A DNA stretch of 64,000 nt, from contig NZ_FRAV01000015.1 of the NCBI RefSeq assembly GCF_900142445.1, positions 48,552 through 112,551 on the forward strand, read 5' to 3'. This DNA is from Chryseobacterium polytrichastri (GTDB taxonomy: Bacteria > Bacteroidota > Bacteroidia > Flavobacteriales > Weeksellaceae). Of the stretch, positions 8,645-17,028 are shown piece after piece. Position 1 is the stretch's first letter. The number at the start of each line of letters is the position of its first letter. The notes under the pieces were generated by a model. That model was not told the DNA's origin, did not search any database, and was given only the letters and a program-made list of their open reading frames with translations. The translations under genes and the position numbers were made by a program.

Positions 8645-9631
8645 ATGAAAAATAAATACAGAATATTAAAAATTGCTATCACAGTGATCCTTCTTGGGTT
8701 CCTGCTAAGTTTCTCATTGAAGAAATTTGGGGGTCAGAAGATCACGGATAATAATATTTCTGTGAAAATGAATGAAAAAACTCCGGTGTATTTCGTTGAT
8801 GAAAAAGATATCAGAGCCATCGTAAACAAAGAAAATCCATCAGGAAAAGTAGGAGACCTTAATATTCCGGCGTTGGAAAAAAAGATCAATGCACTTCCGG
8901 CTATAGACAGTGCCAATGTCTACTTAAACCTTAATGGGAAACTTAATCTTGATATTAAACAAAGAGTCCCTATTTTCAGGTTAAATAAAGATGGAAGAGA
9001 TTTTTATGTAGATGATAAAGGAGTTGAATTTCCGATCTCTAAAACGTACTCACACCCTTGTATGTTGGTTACTGGAAATGTAAAAACCGATGAATATGGA
9101 AAATTAGCGGAACTGGTTGAGAAAATCGACAAAGATGATTTCAGTAAAAAATATTTCATTGGGATATCAAAAGACAACAACGGAGATTACAACCTTCTCA
9201 CAAGCGAAGGAAATTATAAAGTTGAACTCGGTGATCTGGATAATATAGAATTAAAAGTAAAAGGATTTAAAGCTTTTGTAGAAAAATATCTAGTTTATCA
9301 GGATCCTTTAAAATACAATATGATCTCTATAAAGTATCAGAATCAGATTGTGACCACACTAAATCCTTATTTTAAAGAAAACGACAGTATTTTAAAAGTG
9401 GGGAATTTAGAACTTGCAAAAGTATCAACGCCAGCCCCTGCTAAAAAAACAGAGGCTAAGCTCAAAATAGGAAACGTAAAGAAAGAAACTAAGAAACCTA
9501 GCTCTACTTCTAAAAAACCGAAGGAAGGTACAAAGCCAAAGGCTACAGCCAAGCCAAAAGCAAAAGAAACTAAAAAAACAGAAAAGAAAATAACTCCTGC
9601 CAAGGCAAAAGCAAAAGTTAAAGTAGAATAA
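8645..9631 (+). CDS. ftsQ: cell division protein FtsQ with a basic C-terminal tail
   Basis: Single-pass divisome protein that links early and late division proteins. A short basic N-terminus precedes one membrane helix (about residues 9-27), then a periplasmic region with a POTRA-like part and a beta domain to about residue 255. The order murC-(insert)-ftsQ-ftsA-ftsZ supports the call, since FtsQ sequence conservation is weak. From about residue 262 to 328 the protein is a low-complexity tail rich in Lys, Ala, Pro and Thr, unusual in its strong positive charge. It ends 23 bases before ftsA. Confidence 0.88.
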   Translation: MKNKYRILKIAITVILLGFLLSFSLKKFGGQKITDNNISVKMNEKTPVYFVDEKDIRAIVNKENPSGKVGDLNIPALEKKINALPAIDSANVYLNLNGKLNLDIKQRVPIFRLNKDGRDFYVDDKGVEFPISKTYSHPCMLVTGNVKTDEYGKLAELVEKIDKDDFSKKYFIGISKDNNGDYNLLTSEGNYKVELGDLDNIELKVKGFKAFVEKYLVYQDPLKYNMISIKYQNQIVTTLNPYFKENDSILKVGNLELAKVSTPAPAKKTEAKLKIGNVKKETKKPSSTSKKPKEGTKPKATAKPKAKETKKTEKKITPAKAKAKVKVE

Positions 9632-9654
9632 AAAAAATCAAATCGATATAAACA

Positions 9655-11034
9655 ATGGAAAATCAAGAGTATTCAGTAGGTCTGGACATAGGGACAACAA
9701 AGATAGTCGCGATTGTCGGAAGGAGGAATGCACACGGGAAAATCGAAATTCTCGGTGTTGGGAAGGCCAAAAGTCTTGGAGTTCATAAGGGCATTGTGAA
9801 TAATATTTCGCAAACCATTAACTCTATTAAGGCTGCTGTGTCAGAAGCACAATCAAGCGCAGGAGTTCCTATCCGTAAAGTCACGGTAGGTATTGCAGGA
9901 AAGCACATACGCTCTCTCCAGCACTCCGATTATATTATGCGTGAGCACCCCGACAAATTTATTACAGATGATGATATAGAAGCACTGAAAGATCAGGTCA
10001 AGAAACTGGTTATGCTTCCCGGAGAAGAAATTATCCATGTTCTTCCCCAAGAATATAAAGTGGATTCCGAAGGTGAAATTCAAGAGCCTGTTGGTATGCA
10101 CGGGAAACGTTTAGAAGCTAATTTCCACGTAGTTGTGGGACAAATGGGTAGTATCCGAAACATTGCAAGATGCGTAAGAGAAGCCGGTTTGGAAATGGAA
10201 GCTCTTACTTTAGAGCCTTTAGCATCTTCAGAAGCGGTTCTTACCAAAGAAGAAAAAGAAGCAGGAGTTGCCATCGTAGATATTGGTGGTGGTACTACAG
10301 ATATAGCTATATTTAAAGATAATATTATCCGTCATACATGTGTAATTCCTTATGGTGGCGGGATCATTACAGAAGATATTAAAGAAGGCTGTTCCATTAT
10401 AGAGAAACATGCAGAGCAACTGAAAGTAAAATTCGGTTCTGCAGTTCCTGAGTTGGAAAAAGACAGCACATTTGTTACTATTCCGGGACTTCATGGAAGA
10501 CCAGATAAAGAAATTTCTCTTAAAACTTTAGCACAGATTATCAATGCAAGAGTAGAAGAAATTCTTGAAATGGTAAATACAGAATTAAAGGCGTATGGTG
10601 CTTTTGAACAAAAGAAAAAACTGATTGCGGGAATTGTTCTTACAGGAGGTGGATCTAATTTGAAACATCTTCGTCAGCTTGCTAATTATACTACCGGTTT
10701 TGATAGTAGAATTGGTTTTGCAAATGAGTATATTGCTAATGATAAAAATCAATATTTAAAAGGTCCTGAATTTGCAACCTCTATTGGATTATTAATGGAG
10801 AGTTTAAAAATCAGAGACAAAAAACCGGTTATAATAGAAGAAGAACTCGTTCAGGAAGCTCCTAAGCAAGAAATTGCAGACGAAGTTGTGGAAACCAATA
10901 CAACGGCTCAACACACAGCACCTGTTCAGGAACAAGAAGTTAAAACCCCACAGGAAAATAAAAGAGCGGCAAGACTGACTTTCGGACAGTCGCTTATGGA
11001 AAAAGTAAAAAAATTCTTTGAAGAAGTAGAATAG
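9655..11034 (+). CDS. ftsA: cell division protein FtsA
   Basis: Actin-like ATPase that tethers FtsZ filaments to the inner membrane. The phosphate-1 motif GLDIGTTKIVAIVG is at residues 9-22, with VDIGGGTTDIAIF (phosphate 2) and LTGGGSNLKH (adenosine motif) further on. The 459 aa length includes a Glu/Gln-rich linker after about residue 395 and a C-terminal segment (LMEKVKKFFEE) that looks like the usual amphipathic membrane-targeting helix. It ends 14 bases before ftsZ. Confidence 0.95.
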   Translation: MENQEYSVGLDIGTTKIVAIVGRRNAHGKIEILGVGKAKSLGVHKGIVNNISQTINSIKAAVSEAQSSAGVPIRKVTVGIAGKHIRSLQHSDYIMREHPDKFITDDDIEALKDQVKKLVMLPGEEIIHVLPQEYKVDSEGEIQEPVGMHGKRLEANFHVVVGQMGSIRNIARCVREAGLEMEALTLEPLASSEAVLTKEEKEAGVAIVDIGGGTTDIAIFKDNIIRHTCVIPYGGGIITEDIKEGCSIIEKHAEQLKVKFGSAVPELEKDSTFVTIPGLHGRPDKEISLKTLAQIINARVEEILEMVNTELKAYGAFEQKKKLIAGIVLTGGGSNLKHLRQLANYTTGFDSRIGFANEYIANDKNQYLKGPEFATSIGLLMESLKIRDKKPVIIEEELVQEAPKQEIADEVVETNTTAQHTAPVQEQEVKTPQENKRAARLTFGQSLMEKVKKFFEEVE

Positions 11035-11048
11035 TAAATACAGATATT

Positions 11049-12959
11049 ATGGAAAATATAGGTACACAAGGATTTTCATTTGATTTACCAAAAGGTAACT
11101 CAGCGATCATAAAGGTAATTGGTGTTGGTGGCGGTGGAAACAACGCCCTAAAATACATGTACGAGAAAGGAATTCACGGAGTAGATTTCGTGGTTTGTAA
11201 TACAGATGCTCAAACTCTAGATAATAACCCGGTTTCAAACAAAGTACAGTTAGGAACTACGATTACAGAAGGATTAGGTGCAGGTGCCGATCCTGAAGTA
11301 GGAGAAAAATCAGCAATTGAGAGTATTGAAGAGATCAAGGCTGCGATGGGACATAATACCAAAATGGTGTTTATCACTGCCGGAATGGGCGGTGGAACCG
11401 GAACTGGTGCAGCTCCCGTAATCGCTAAAGTGGCTAAAGATATGGGAATCTTAACGGTAGGTATTGTTACCGTTCCTTTCAGTTTTGAAGGGAAAAGAAG
11501 ACTGGAACAAGCTGAAATTGGTCTTGAAAAATTAAGAAATAATGTTGATTCACTTATTGTGATCAATAACGATAAACTAAGACAGCAGTTTGGTAACCTT
11601 GGATTCAAACAAGGGTTCTCAAAAGCCGATGAAGTATTAACCAATGCGGCAAAAGGTATGGCAGAGGTTATTACAGGTTACTTTGATGTAAACATTGACT
11701 TTAGAGATGCTAAATCTGTGCTTCAAAATTCAGGGACAGCTTTGATGTCTACAGGTACAGCTTCAGGAGAAAACAAAGCGGATGAAGCGGTAAGAAAAGC
11801 GCTGGATTCCCCTCTATTGAATGACAATAAGATTACAGGTGCTAAAAATGTATTATTGTTGATCAGAAGTGGTGTAGAAGAAGTAACGATGGACGAGATC
11901 GGTATCATCATGGATTACATTCAGAAAGAAGCTGGAAATACAGCTGATATTATTTTCGGGGTGGGTGCTGATGAAGAATTAGGAGATGCAATAAGCGTTC
12001 TTGTGATCGCAACAGGTTTTTCTAATGACGATAAAAAATTCGCAGGCCCAACAGAAAAAATCAGAATTGGTCTTAATGACAAATTAGATTCTAATAAAAC
12101 TTCTCCGTTTAAAACAAGAGAAGAAAGAGAGGTTGCTCCTGAGCATGGCTACGATTTTGGAGGAAAAAATCATTTCAGATTAGACGACGAAGACCACGAC
12201 AGTCCACAGTTTAAGTCTATGACTACTGAAAAAAAAATGATTATCGAGGATGAGAGCATTACAACAGAAGTAAAATTCTCTGATAGAGAGGAAGATACAT
12301 TAGGTAGTTCTAATCAAGGCTGGAGAGGTGATGAAGAAGAGCAGGATGCATACAGCTTATTTGCTATTGATGACGATAACGATCCTAATGATTTAGAGAT
12401 TCAATCTTTCTCATTTGAAACAGAAGACAGAAGAGAAGAACCAAAAACAAATATTTCTACTCCAACTTATTCTCAGGAAAAACCGGTTGAGTTTAGTTTC
12501 TTTGTAAACGAACCCATCAGCGAGCCTAGAACTGATTTTGGACAGCCAAAAGCAGAGTTTAGTACTCCAACGAATACATACAGTCAGGTAACAGAAGAAG
12601 TGGCTCCAAAAATTGAAAGTTTCTATCAACCCAAAGAGGAAATAAAAACTGAAGAGAGACCTGCTTATGAAAGCAAAACTGAAATTGAAACTTCTTCTGA
12701 CAGCGAATTCACTTTTGTGAATAAAACAGCAGAACAAGAAAGAGTAATAGAAAGAAGAAATAAACTAAAAGAATTCAACTCTCGCTACCAAAGCTTTGAT
12801 AGCGCAAGTGAGTTCGAATCTGTTCCTGCTTTCAAGAGAAAAAATATTTCTATTGACGGAACTAATGCTTCAGATCAAAATATAAACACGTATTTATCTG
12901 ACAACAATGGTTCTATGCAAATCAGAGAAAACAGATTTTTAAATAAAGATGTAGATTAA
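11049..12959 (+). CDS. ftsZ: cell division protein FtsZ, long-tailed form
   Basis: Tubulin-like GTPase that forms the cytokinetic ring. The globular core spans about residues 1-330, with GGGGNNA near residue 26 and the tubulin signature GGGTGTG at 114-120. Residues from about 335 to 636 form an acidic, Ser/Thr/Glu-rich linker with repeated Pro-Thr-Glu-Phe-like pieces, ending in a short basic-hydrophobic segment (RENRFLNKDVD). The total of 636 aa is far longer than the 380-400 aa typical of E. coli or Bacillus; long linkers are common in Flavobacteriia. A hairpin follows the stop. Confidence 0.96.
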   Translation: MENIGTQGFSFDLPKGNSAIIKVIGVGGGGNNALKYMYEKGIHGVDFVVCNTDAQTLDNNPVSNKVQLGTTITEGLGAGADPEVGEKSAIESIEEIKAAMGHNTKMVFITAGMGGGTGTGAAPVIAKVAKDMGILTVGIVTVPFSFEGKRRLEQAEIGLEKLRNNVDSLIVINNDKLRQQFGNLGFKQGFSKADEVLTNAAKGMAEVITGYFDVNIDFRDAKSVLQNSGTALMSTGTASGENKADEAVRKALDSPLLNDNKITGAKNVLLLIRSGVEEVTMDEIGIIMDYIQKEAGNTADIIFGVGADEELGDAISVLVIATGFSNDDKKFAGPTEKIRIGLNDKLDSNKTSPFKTREEREVAPEHGYDFGGKNHFRLDDEDHDSPQFKSMTTEKKMIIEDESITTEVKFSDREEDTLGSSNQGWRGDEEEQDAYSLFAIDDDNDPNDLEIQSFSFETEDRREEPKTNISTPTYSQEKPVEFSFFVNEPISEPRTDFGQPKAEFSTPTNTYSQVTEEVAPKIESFYQPKEEIKTEERPAYESKTEIETSSDSEFTFVNKTAEQERVIERRNKLKEFNSRYQSFDSASEFESVPAFKRKNISIDGTNASDQNINTYLSDNNGSMQIRENRFLNKDVD

Positions 12960-12969
12960 ATTGCTACAA

Positions 12970-13028
12970 GCAATAAGCAGTAAACTCTAAGCTTGTTAAT
13001 TCGAGCGTAAATGCGTACTGCTTATTGC
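12970..13028. repeat. 13 bp inverted repeat after ftsZ
   Basis: GCAATAAGCAGTA (12970-12982) and its exact reverse complement (13016-13028) flank a 33-base loop, filling most of the ftsZ-yqeY spacer. It lacks a T-run. It could slow read-through or act as an mRNA boundary between ftsZ and the next gene. Confidence 0.6.
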
Positions 13029-13049
13029 ATAAAGCTTAAAGCCCAAACC

Positions 13050-13496
13050 ATGAGTTTAGAAATTATAATTAGTGAAGCTATAAAAACAGCAATGAGAGCA
13101 AAAGACAGAGTAGCTCTGGATTCTCTTCGTGCTGTAAAATCTCAGATCCTACTTCTAAAAACAGAAGCTAGAGGTGCAGAAGTTTCAGAAGAGCAGGAAA
13201 TTGCTATTTTACAAAGAATGATCAAACAACGTAAGGATTCTTACGAACAATTTACTGCACAAGGCAGAAATGATCTTGCAGAAGTAGAAGAAGCTCAGAT
13301 GAAAGTTATTGAGAAATTTTTACCACAACAGCTTTCTCCAGAAGAATTGGAAGCTGAAATGAAAAACATTATCTCAGAAGCAGGTGCTGAGTCTATAAAA
13401 GATTTAGGAAAAGTAATGGGAGTTGCCTCAAAAGCATTTGCTGGAAGGTCTGATGGAAAGAGTATTTCCGAAATGGCTAAAAAACTCCTTTCTTAG
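13050..13496 (+). CDS. GatB/YqeY domain-containing protein
   Basis: Cytoplasmic protein of 148 aa belonging to the YqeY family, which resembles the C-terminal tRNA-binding domain of GatB; the cellular role is not settled. The ATG at 13050 (MSLEIIISEAIK) is preferred over an in-frame ATG at 13011, which lies in the hairpin spacer and would add 13 uncharacteristic residues. Family features are AMRAKDRVALDSLRAVKS near the start, IKQRKDSYEQF, and LGKVMGVASKAFAGRSDG near the end. It is the last gene before a strong terminator. Confidence 0.9.
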   Translation: MSLEIIISEAIKTAMRAKDRVALDSLRAVKSQILLLKTEARGAEVSEEQEIAILQRMIKQRKDSYEQFTAQGRNDLAEVEEAQMKVIEKFLPQQLSPEELEAEMKNIISEAGAESIKDLGKVMGVASKAFAGRSDGKSISEMAKKLLS

Positions 13497-13563
13497 AAAA
13501 GTCTTGGCGTGATTTCCAAGCAATAGATAAGGATATTCAATATTTGCATATCGATTTGATTAA

Positions 13564-13603
13564 GAAGCCCGAAACATTTCCAGTTTCGGGCTTCATTTTT
13601 TTA
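13564..13603 (+). terminator. intrinsic terminator of the division cluster
   Basis: GAAGCCCGAAAC (13564-13575) pairs perfectly with 13583-13594 across a 7-base loop, giving a 12 bp G+C-containing stem directly followed by a run of T. This is the clearest terminator at the end of the murE-to-yqeY run. Confidence 0.9.
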
Positions 13604-13829
13604 TCTTGAGATATTCAATATTTTTATGATTCTAAAAGAGAATTGAATATTCCGTTAAAGTAAGGGAAAAATGTAAATGTTTTTTTCATGGTTATTGTTT
13701 TCAGAATCATTTCAAATTTAACAATTATTTTCGATAATCAATAACATTATCTCATTATTGTTTTAATATCATTAAACTATTAATATATCACCAATCTTGT
13801 TTTACGAATACTTTGATAGTTTTTATATA

Positions 13830-13860
13830 TTGAAGAAAAGTAAAGAATTGTTTAACTTTG
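13830..13860 (+). promoter_or_regulatory. Bacteroidota-type promoter of the bacilliredoxin gene
   Basis: TAACTTTG (13853-13860) fits the TAnnTTTG -7 consensus, with TTG at 13830-13832 and a 20-base spacer. Transcription would start near 13867, leaving a leader of about 15 bases before the ATG at 13882. Confidence 0.75.
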
Positions 13861-13881
13861 CATAGATTAAAAAACAAAAAT

Positions 13882-14292
13882 ATGTATCCAACAGATTTAG
13901 TAATGCCTATGAAGGCAGAACTTACAGATAAAGGTTTCCAAGACTTAGCAACACCAACACAGGTTGAAGAAGCATTAAAACAATCAGGAACTACTCTATT
14001 GGTGATTAATTCTGTTTGCGGATGTGCAGCAGGCGCAGCAAGACCAGGAGTTGTGTATTCTTTAACAGGAGATAAGAAACCTGATCATTTAACAACAGTT
14101 TTCGCTGGCTTTGATACAGAAGCTGTAGCAGAAGCTAGAAAGCACTTAGCACCATTCCCTCCAAGCTCACCATGTGTAGCTTTGTTTAAGGACGGAGAAT
14201 TGGTTCATATGCTAGAAAGACATCATATTGAAGGTAACCCTGCAGGAGCTATTGCAGCAAATCTTCAGGCTGCTTATGACGAATATTGCTAA
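13882..14292 (+). CDS. BrxA/BrxB family bacilliredoxin
   Basis: Thioredoxin-fold protein of 136 aa. The redox motif CGC is Cys46-Gly-Cys48 inside VINSVCGCAAG, as in BrxA/BrxB (YphP/YqiW) proteins that in Bacillus remove bacillithiol from mixed disulfides. Whether this organism uses bacillithiol cannot be told from the window, so a general disulfide-reductase role is the safe reading. The start at ATG 13882 (MYPTDLV) is preferred over an upstream in-frame ATG at 13858, which overlaps the -7 box. The last six codons and the following terminator (14273-14348) are repeated exactly at 16905-16980. Confidence 0.88.
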   Translation: MYPTDLVMPMKAELTDKGFQDLATPTQVEEALKQSGTTLLVINSVCGCAAGAARPGVVYSLTGDKKPDHLTTVFAGFDTEAVAEARKHLAPFPPSSPCVALFKDGELVHMLERHHIEGNPAGAIAANLQAAYDEYC

Positions 14293-14348
14293 GAAACAAT
14301 AAATCTAAATACTAAACCGTTACAAAATTTGTAGCGGTTTTTTTATTT
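14273..14348 (+). repeat. 76 bp direct repeat, left copy (bacilliredoxin 3' end plus terminator)
   Basis: These 76 bases are identical to 16905-16980. They cover the last codons of the bacilliredoxin gene, its stop and its terminator. The two copies bracket the toxin cassette, so the unit length is 2632 bp. Confidence 0.97.
14314..14344 (+). terminator. intrinsic terminator of the bacilliredoxin gene
   Basis: AAACCGTTAC (14314-14323) pairs with GTAGCGGTTT (14331-14340), a 10 bp stem with one T-G wobble and a 7-base loop, followed by seven T in all. It lies inside the 76 bp direct repeat. Confidence 0.85.
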
Positions 14349-14415
14349 TAATACGTCAACTTTTGTCGTTACCCATATCTACTTTTGGTTGATAATACTT
14401 TTATAACCAAATGGT

Positions 14416-14619
14416 ATGATACAAAGATTAGAATATGTGTTAAGCAGAAATCTCGACAGTCCTTTAGGCGAAAACAGTATTTTTTACGAAACTTTTATAG
14501 TTCCTCCAGAGTTAAAAGATAGTTATCCAAAGTCAGAAAAATACAGTATAGTTAATCATCAGGCTGTTTTCTGTAAAAGTGGAATAGAAGTTTTTGACAG
14601 ATACGAAAAAGAAAAATAG
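14416..14619 (+). CDS. short ORF, probably the frameshifted 5' part of the toxin gene
   Basis: This 67 aa frame starts at ATG 14416 and stops at TAG 14617-14619 just after an A-rich run. I do not recognise a domain. The next gene's frame is open without a stop from 14598 through its annotated start, and the joined reading across the A-run continues as a plausible protein (EPDYFTIYYEEISKNTS and onward). One missing A at about 14612-14616 would explain the split; a programmed -1 shift there is also possible. It is therefore best read as the start of the toxin protein, not an independent gene. It lies between the 76 bp repeats. Confidence 0.5.
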   Translation: MIQRLEYVLSRNLDSPLGENSIFYETFIVPPELKDSYPKSEKYSIVNHQAVFCKSGIEVFDRYEKEK

Positions 14620-14693
14620 AACCTGACTACTTTACTATTTATTATGAGGAGATTTCCAAAAACACCAGTAATTTTTTTGGAACAGCTTGTAGG

Positions 14694-16586
14694 GTGAAAA
14701 TGGGTGATTATGCAAGACAAAGATTACTAAGAGACTATAACAGTAAGGGAAAGACCATTAACTACCATGGTAACACAATAGATGGCAGTGTCTCAGATTT
14801 TAATAGTCTTATCAAGCTAATTGCCAAAGATTATGGAATTGATGATACATTATTGAAAGGTGCTATTTACTTAGAGATACTTGACAAAAGTAAAATCAAT
14901 GAAGCTTTTAAAAAAGTATCTTCATTAAATAACCAATTGGCAGACTGGCTAAAAGGAGGTATTGAAGCCACTGAAAAATGGAAATTTACAGAAGAAAACT
15001 ATGATTATACTAAGTTTTATACAGAGCCAATGTATAATAATTTCCAAAATATAGCTGGTGCAAGTGGCTTTCCTAAACAAGAAGTAAAATACAAACCCAT
15101 TATTCCCGTCCCATTTCCTTGCAATGAGTATAAGAACATGTCCGATAATCAACAAGGAATTGCAGAAGCTGGATTAAAAAAACTCTCGGGGTTTATAGCC
15201 TCGTTTGATGAAATTTCTACTGCTGCTGTTTTCAACATCGTGAAGGCAACCCCTACTATTACAGATGACATTTTGTTTGCTGTCACATTCCTTGTAAAGA
15301 ACTTAATAGAGGATAATATGCCTGATAGTATAAAAAGTATTTACAATAAGCTAAAAGTATTGTTTAAGGACGTTCTGGACATTGTTTCAAACATTGGAAA
15401 TGTAATTAGTGAAAAATTAAACCGAGAAATTGCAAAAATCAATGCTTTTCTTTGTGGGATACTCAACGGGTTTATCTCTTTGGTACAATTGATTATTATG
15501 CTATTAGCAATGATAGTCGACAAACTTCCTATTTTTGAGTTAGAGAAAATGAGTGCTTTGGAGTTGGCAAAACACCAAGAAAAGCTGGAGTTTATAGAAG
15601 ATTTTGTAGATTTATTTGATGAGAATGCAAAAGAGTTTCTAAGTGGTATTAAAAAGCTTTTCACCGATGATAAAATATGGAAAGACATTTCTACTTTTAT
15701 TTCTGGTTTGGCTAAAAAAATCTCTAACTACAATGAGTATTTCTGGGCTTACTTCATTGGAGGAGTTGCCTTTGAATTGATTTTAGATGCTGTTATTGCT
15801 TACTTTACGGGTGGAAGTTCATTAGTTGCCGAAGCATCTGCAAAAATCAGTAGATTGACAGCTAAAGCAGAACAGGCAGGAGCAAGAGCTCTGAATTTTT
15901 CTAAAAATTTGGGAAAGAAAATTGCAAACACAACACAAGACCTTTTTAAATGGCTTGAAAAAGAGTTTCTTGAAATGATAGAAGCCATAAAGAATGGAAA
16001 AGTTGCAGAATGGCTTAAAAAGAAAATTGATGCTATATTTGCTGATGGCAATAAGCCAGTTGGATTAGAAAAAGGAGAATTAGATTGGATGTCAGCTCCT
16101 AAATTAGATGAATATGGAGGTAAATTAGTAACTCTTGAACAATTAATTAAACTTAGAGATATATTAAAACAAAAAGGTATAAATCTAATTTTGGAAAATG
16201 ATACAGTAGCAATTAAAAAACTCTTCAAAGCTGTTGAAATTCCAGAATTAGGAGTAATAGACAATGCTGATGATTTATTTCAATTCATGAGAGAAAATGA
16301 TTTGGTTGGTGGTTTTGATGCAGTAAATAAACAGTTCGTTTTACCTGAAGGAGCTTCAGAACTTGTTGCTTTTCACGAAATGGCGCATGTTAAACATTTT
16401 GAACATGCCGGAGAGGCATATCATGATATAGATTTATTAGATAAGGAAATGTATGTATGGGAACAAATTTATGAGAATCGACAAAGATGGACAAAAGCAG
16501 AATTAGAAAGTTCCTTAGAATATATAAATGACATCAGAACTAGTCCAATATATAATTATAATTTAGAACCTATAAAAATTCCATAA
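14694..16586 (+). CDS. polymorphic toxin with C-terminal zincin-like metallopeptidase domain
   Basis: Protein of 630 aa from GTG 14694 (ATG 14700 is the alternative); the frame is open back to 14598. Residues to about 250 are soluble and unrecognised. Hydrophobic stretches at about 256-278 and 349-372, embedded in helical Lys/Glu-rich sequence, could insert into a target membrane or serve delivery. The C-terminus has HEMAH at residues 561-565 (HExxH zinc motif) with further His and acidic residues after it, as in zincin-type toxin domains of polymorphic toxins. A small gene follows with no gap, fitting a toxin-immunity pair. No PAAR, VgrG or signal peptide is seen, so the export route is unknown; type VI secretion is one candidate. 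Confidence 0.72.
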   Translation: MKMGDYARQRLLRDYNSKGKTINYHGNTIDGSVSDFNSLIKLIAKDYGIDDTLLKGAIYLEILDKSKINEAFKKVSSLNNQLADWLKGGIEATEKWKFTEENYDYTKFYTEPMYNNFQNIAGASGFPKQEVKYKPIIPVPFPCNEYKNMSDNQQGIAEAGLKKLSGFIASFDEISTAAVFNIVKATPTITDDILFAVTFLVKNLIEDNMPDSIKSIYNKLKVLFKDVLDIVSNIGNVISEKLNREIAKINAFLCGILNGFISLVQLIIMLLAMIVDKLPIFELEKMSALELAKHQEKLEFIEDFVDLFDENAKEFLSGIKKLFTDDKIWKDISTFISGLAKKISNYNEYFWAYFIGGVAFELILDAVIAYFTGGSSLVAEASAKISRLTAKAEQAGARALNFSKNLGKKIANTTQDLFKWLEKEFLEMIEAIKNGKVAEWLKKKIDAIFADGNKPVGLEKGELDWMSAPKLDEYGGKLVTLEQLIKLRDILKQKGINLILENDTVAIKKLFKAVEIPELGVIDNADDLFQFMRENDLVGGFDAVNKQFVLPEGASELVAFHEMAHVKHFEHAGEAYHDIDLLDKEMYVWEQIYENRQRWTKAELESSLEYINDIRTSPIYNYNLEPIKIP

Positions 16587-16883
16587 ATGAATTATACTCA
16601 AAAAGAAATTTTAGAAAAAGCAAAGATTATACTAAAAGACTTACAAGCAAAATATTACAATGAAAAAAATATAAAAGGGGCATCATTTGAGAAAGAAAAA
16701 AGTATACATGGAAATGAAAATAAAAAACTCCCTTGTTGGACTGTTCTTATTAATGAGCCTGTCTTTAATAGTTCAATTTTTTTATATATTTCTGATGAGG
16801 ATGCAGAACCCATTTACATTAGAAGCAAACACAAAACATCCGAAATAATAAAAAATTCTGATGGGACCTATATTAGAAAATGA
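16587..16883 (+). CDS. putative immunity protein for the upstream toxin
   Basis: Cytoplasmic-looking protein of 98 aa whose ATG follows the toxin stop directly. It has a charged N-terminal helix, then WTVLINEPVF, SSIFLYISDED and PIYIRSKHKT, suggesting beta strands. I cannot assign a named immunity family. The role is inferred from size, zero spacing and position downstream of a C-terminal toxin domain. It stops 21 bases before the second 76 bp repeat. Confidence 0.6.
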   Translation: MNYTQKEILEKAKIILKDLQAKYYNEKNIKGASFEKEKSIHGNENKKLPCWTVLINEPVFNSSIFLYISDEDAEPIYIRSKHKTSEIIKNSDGTYIRK

Positions 16884-16904
16884 AAAATATCATAAGAAGT
16901 TAGA

Positions 16905-16980
16905 CTTATGACGAATATTGCTAAGAAACAATAAATCTAAATACTAAACCGTTACAAAATTTGTAGCGGTTTTTTTATTT
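16905..16980 (+). repeat. 76 bp direct repeat, right copy
   Basis: Exact copy of 14273-14348. Here the codons at the end of the bacilliredoxin gene are out of context, being preceded by unrelated sequence after the immunity gene, so this copy is a gene remnant. The terminator (16946-16976) now serves the toxin-immunity pair. Confidence 0.97.
16946..16976 (+). terminator. intrinsic terminator, duplicated copy
   Basis: Same 10 bp stem and T-run as 14314-14344, within the right direct repeat. It would end transcription of the toxin-immunity cassette. Confidence 0.82.
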
Positions 16981-17028
16981 ATCCTCATAAAATATTCTTA
17001 GAAAAGTCAAATATCATTATATTTGGAA

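Larger units (their letters stand above)
13497..13881. other. intergenic region: terminator, AT-rich tract and brxB promoter
   Basis: No gene is seen in these 385 bases. They hold the intrinsic terminator that ends the division cluster (13564-13603), about 200 AT-rich bases in which I recognise nothing, and a good promoter for the bacilliredoxin gene (13830-13860). Confidence 0.7.

Noticed and set aside
11210..11644. Long open frame on the - strand inside ftsZ
   Set aside because: It mirrors the conserved GTPase core in another frame, its protein has unnatural Ser/Pro/Val composition, and ftsZ fully explains the sequence.
13011..13049. Upstream ATG for the YqeY gene
   Set aside because: It lies in the ftsZ-proximal inverted repeat and would add 13 residues not seen in the family; ATG 13050 is the better start.
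15341..16264. Two - strand frames within the toxin gene
   Set aside because: Both are shadows: their products are Ser/Ile/Phe-rich antisense reads, and the + strand frame has domains and a partner gene.
14349..16904. Insertion sequence or prophage
   Set aside because: No transposase, integrase or terminal inverted repeat is visible; only toxin and immunity genes lie between the direct repeats.
17018..17025. TATATTTG as promoter of the GH3 gene
   Set aside because: It ends three bases before the ATG, so transcription would begin inside the gene, and no TTTG element lies at the right distance upstream.
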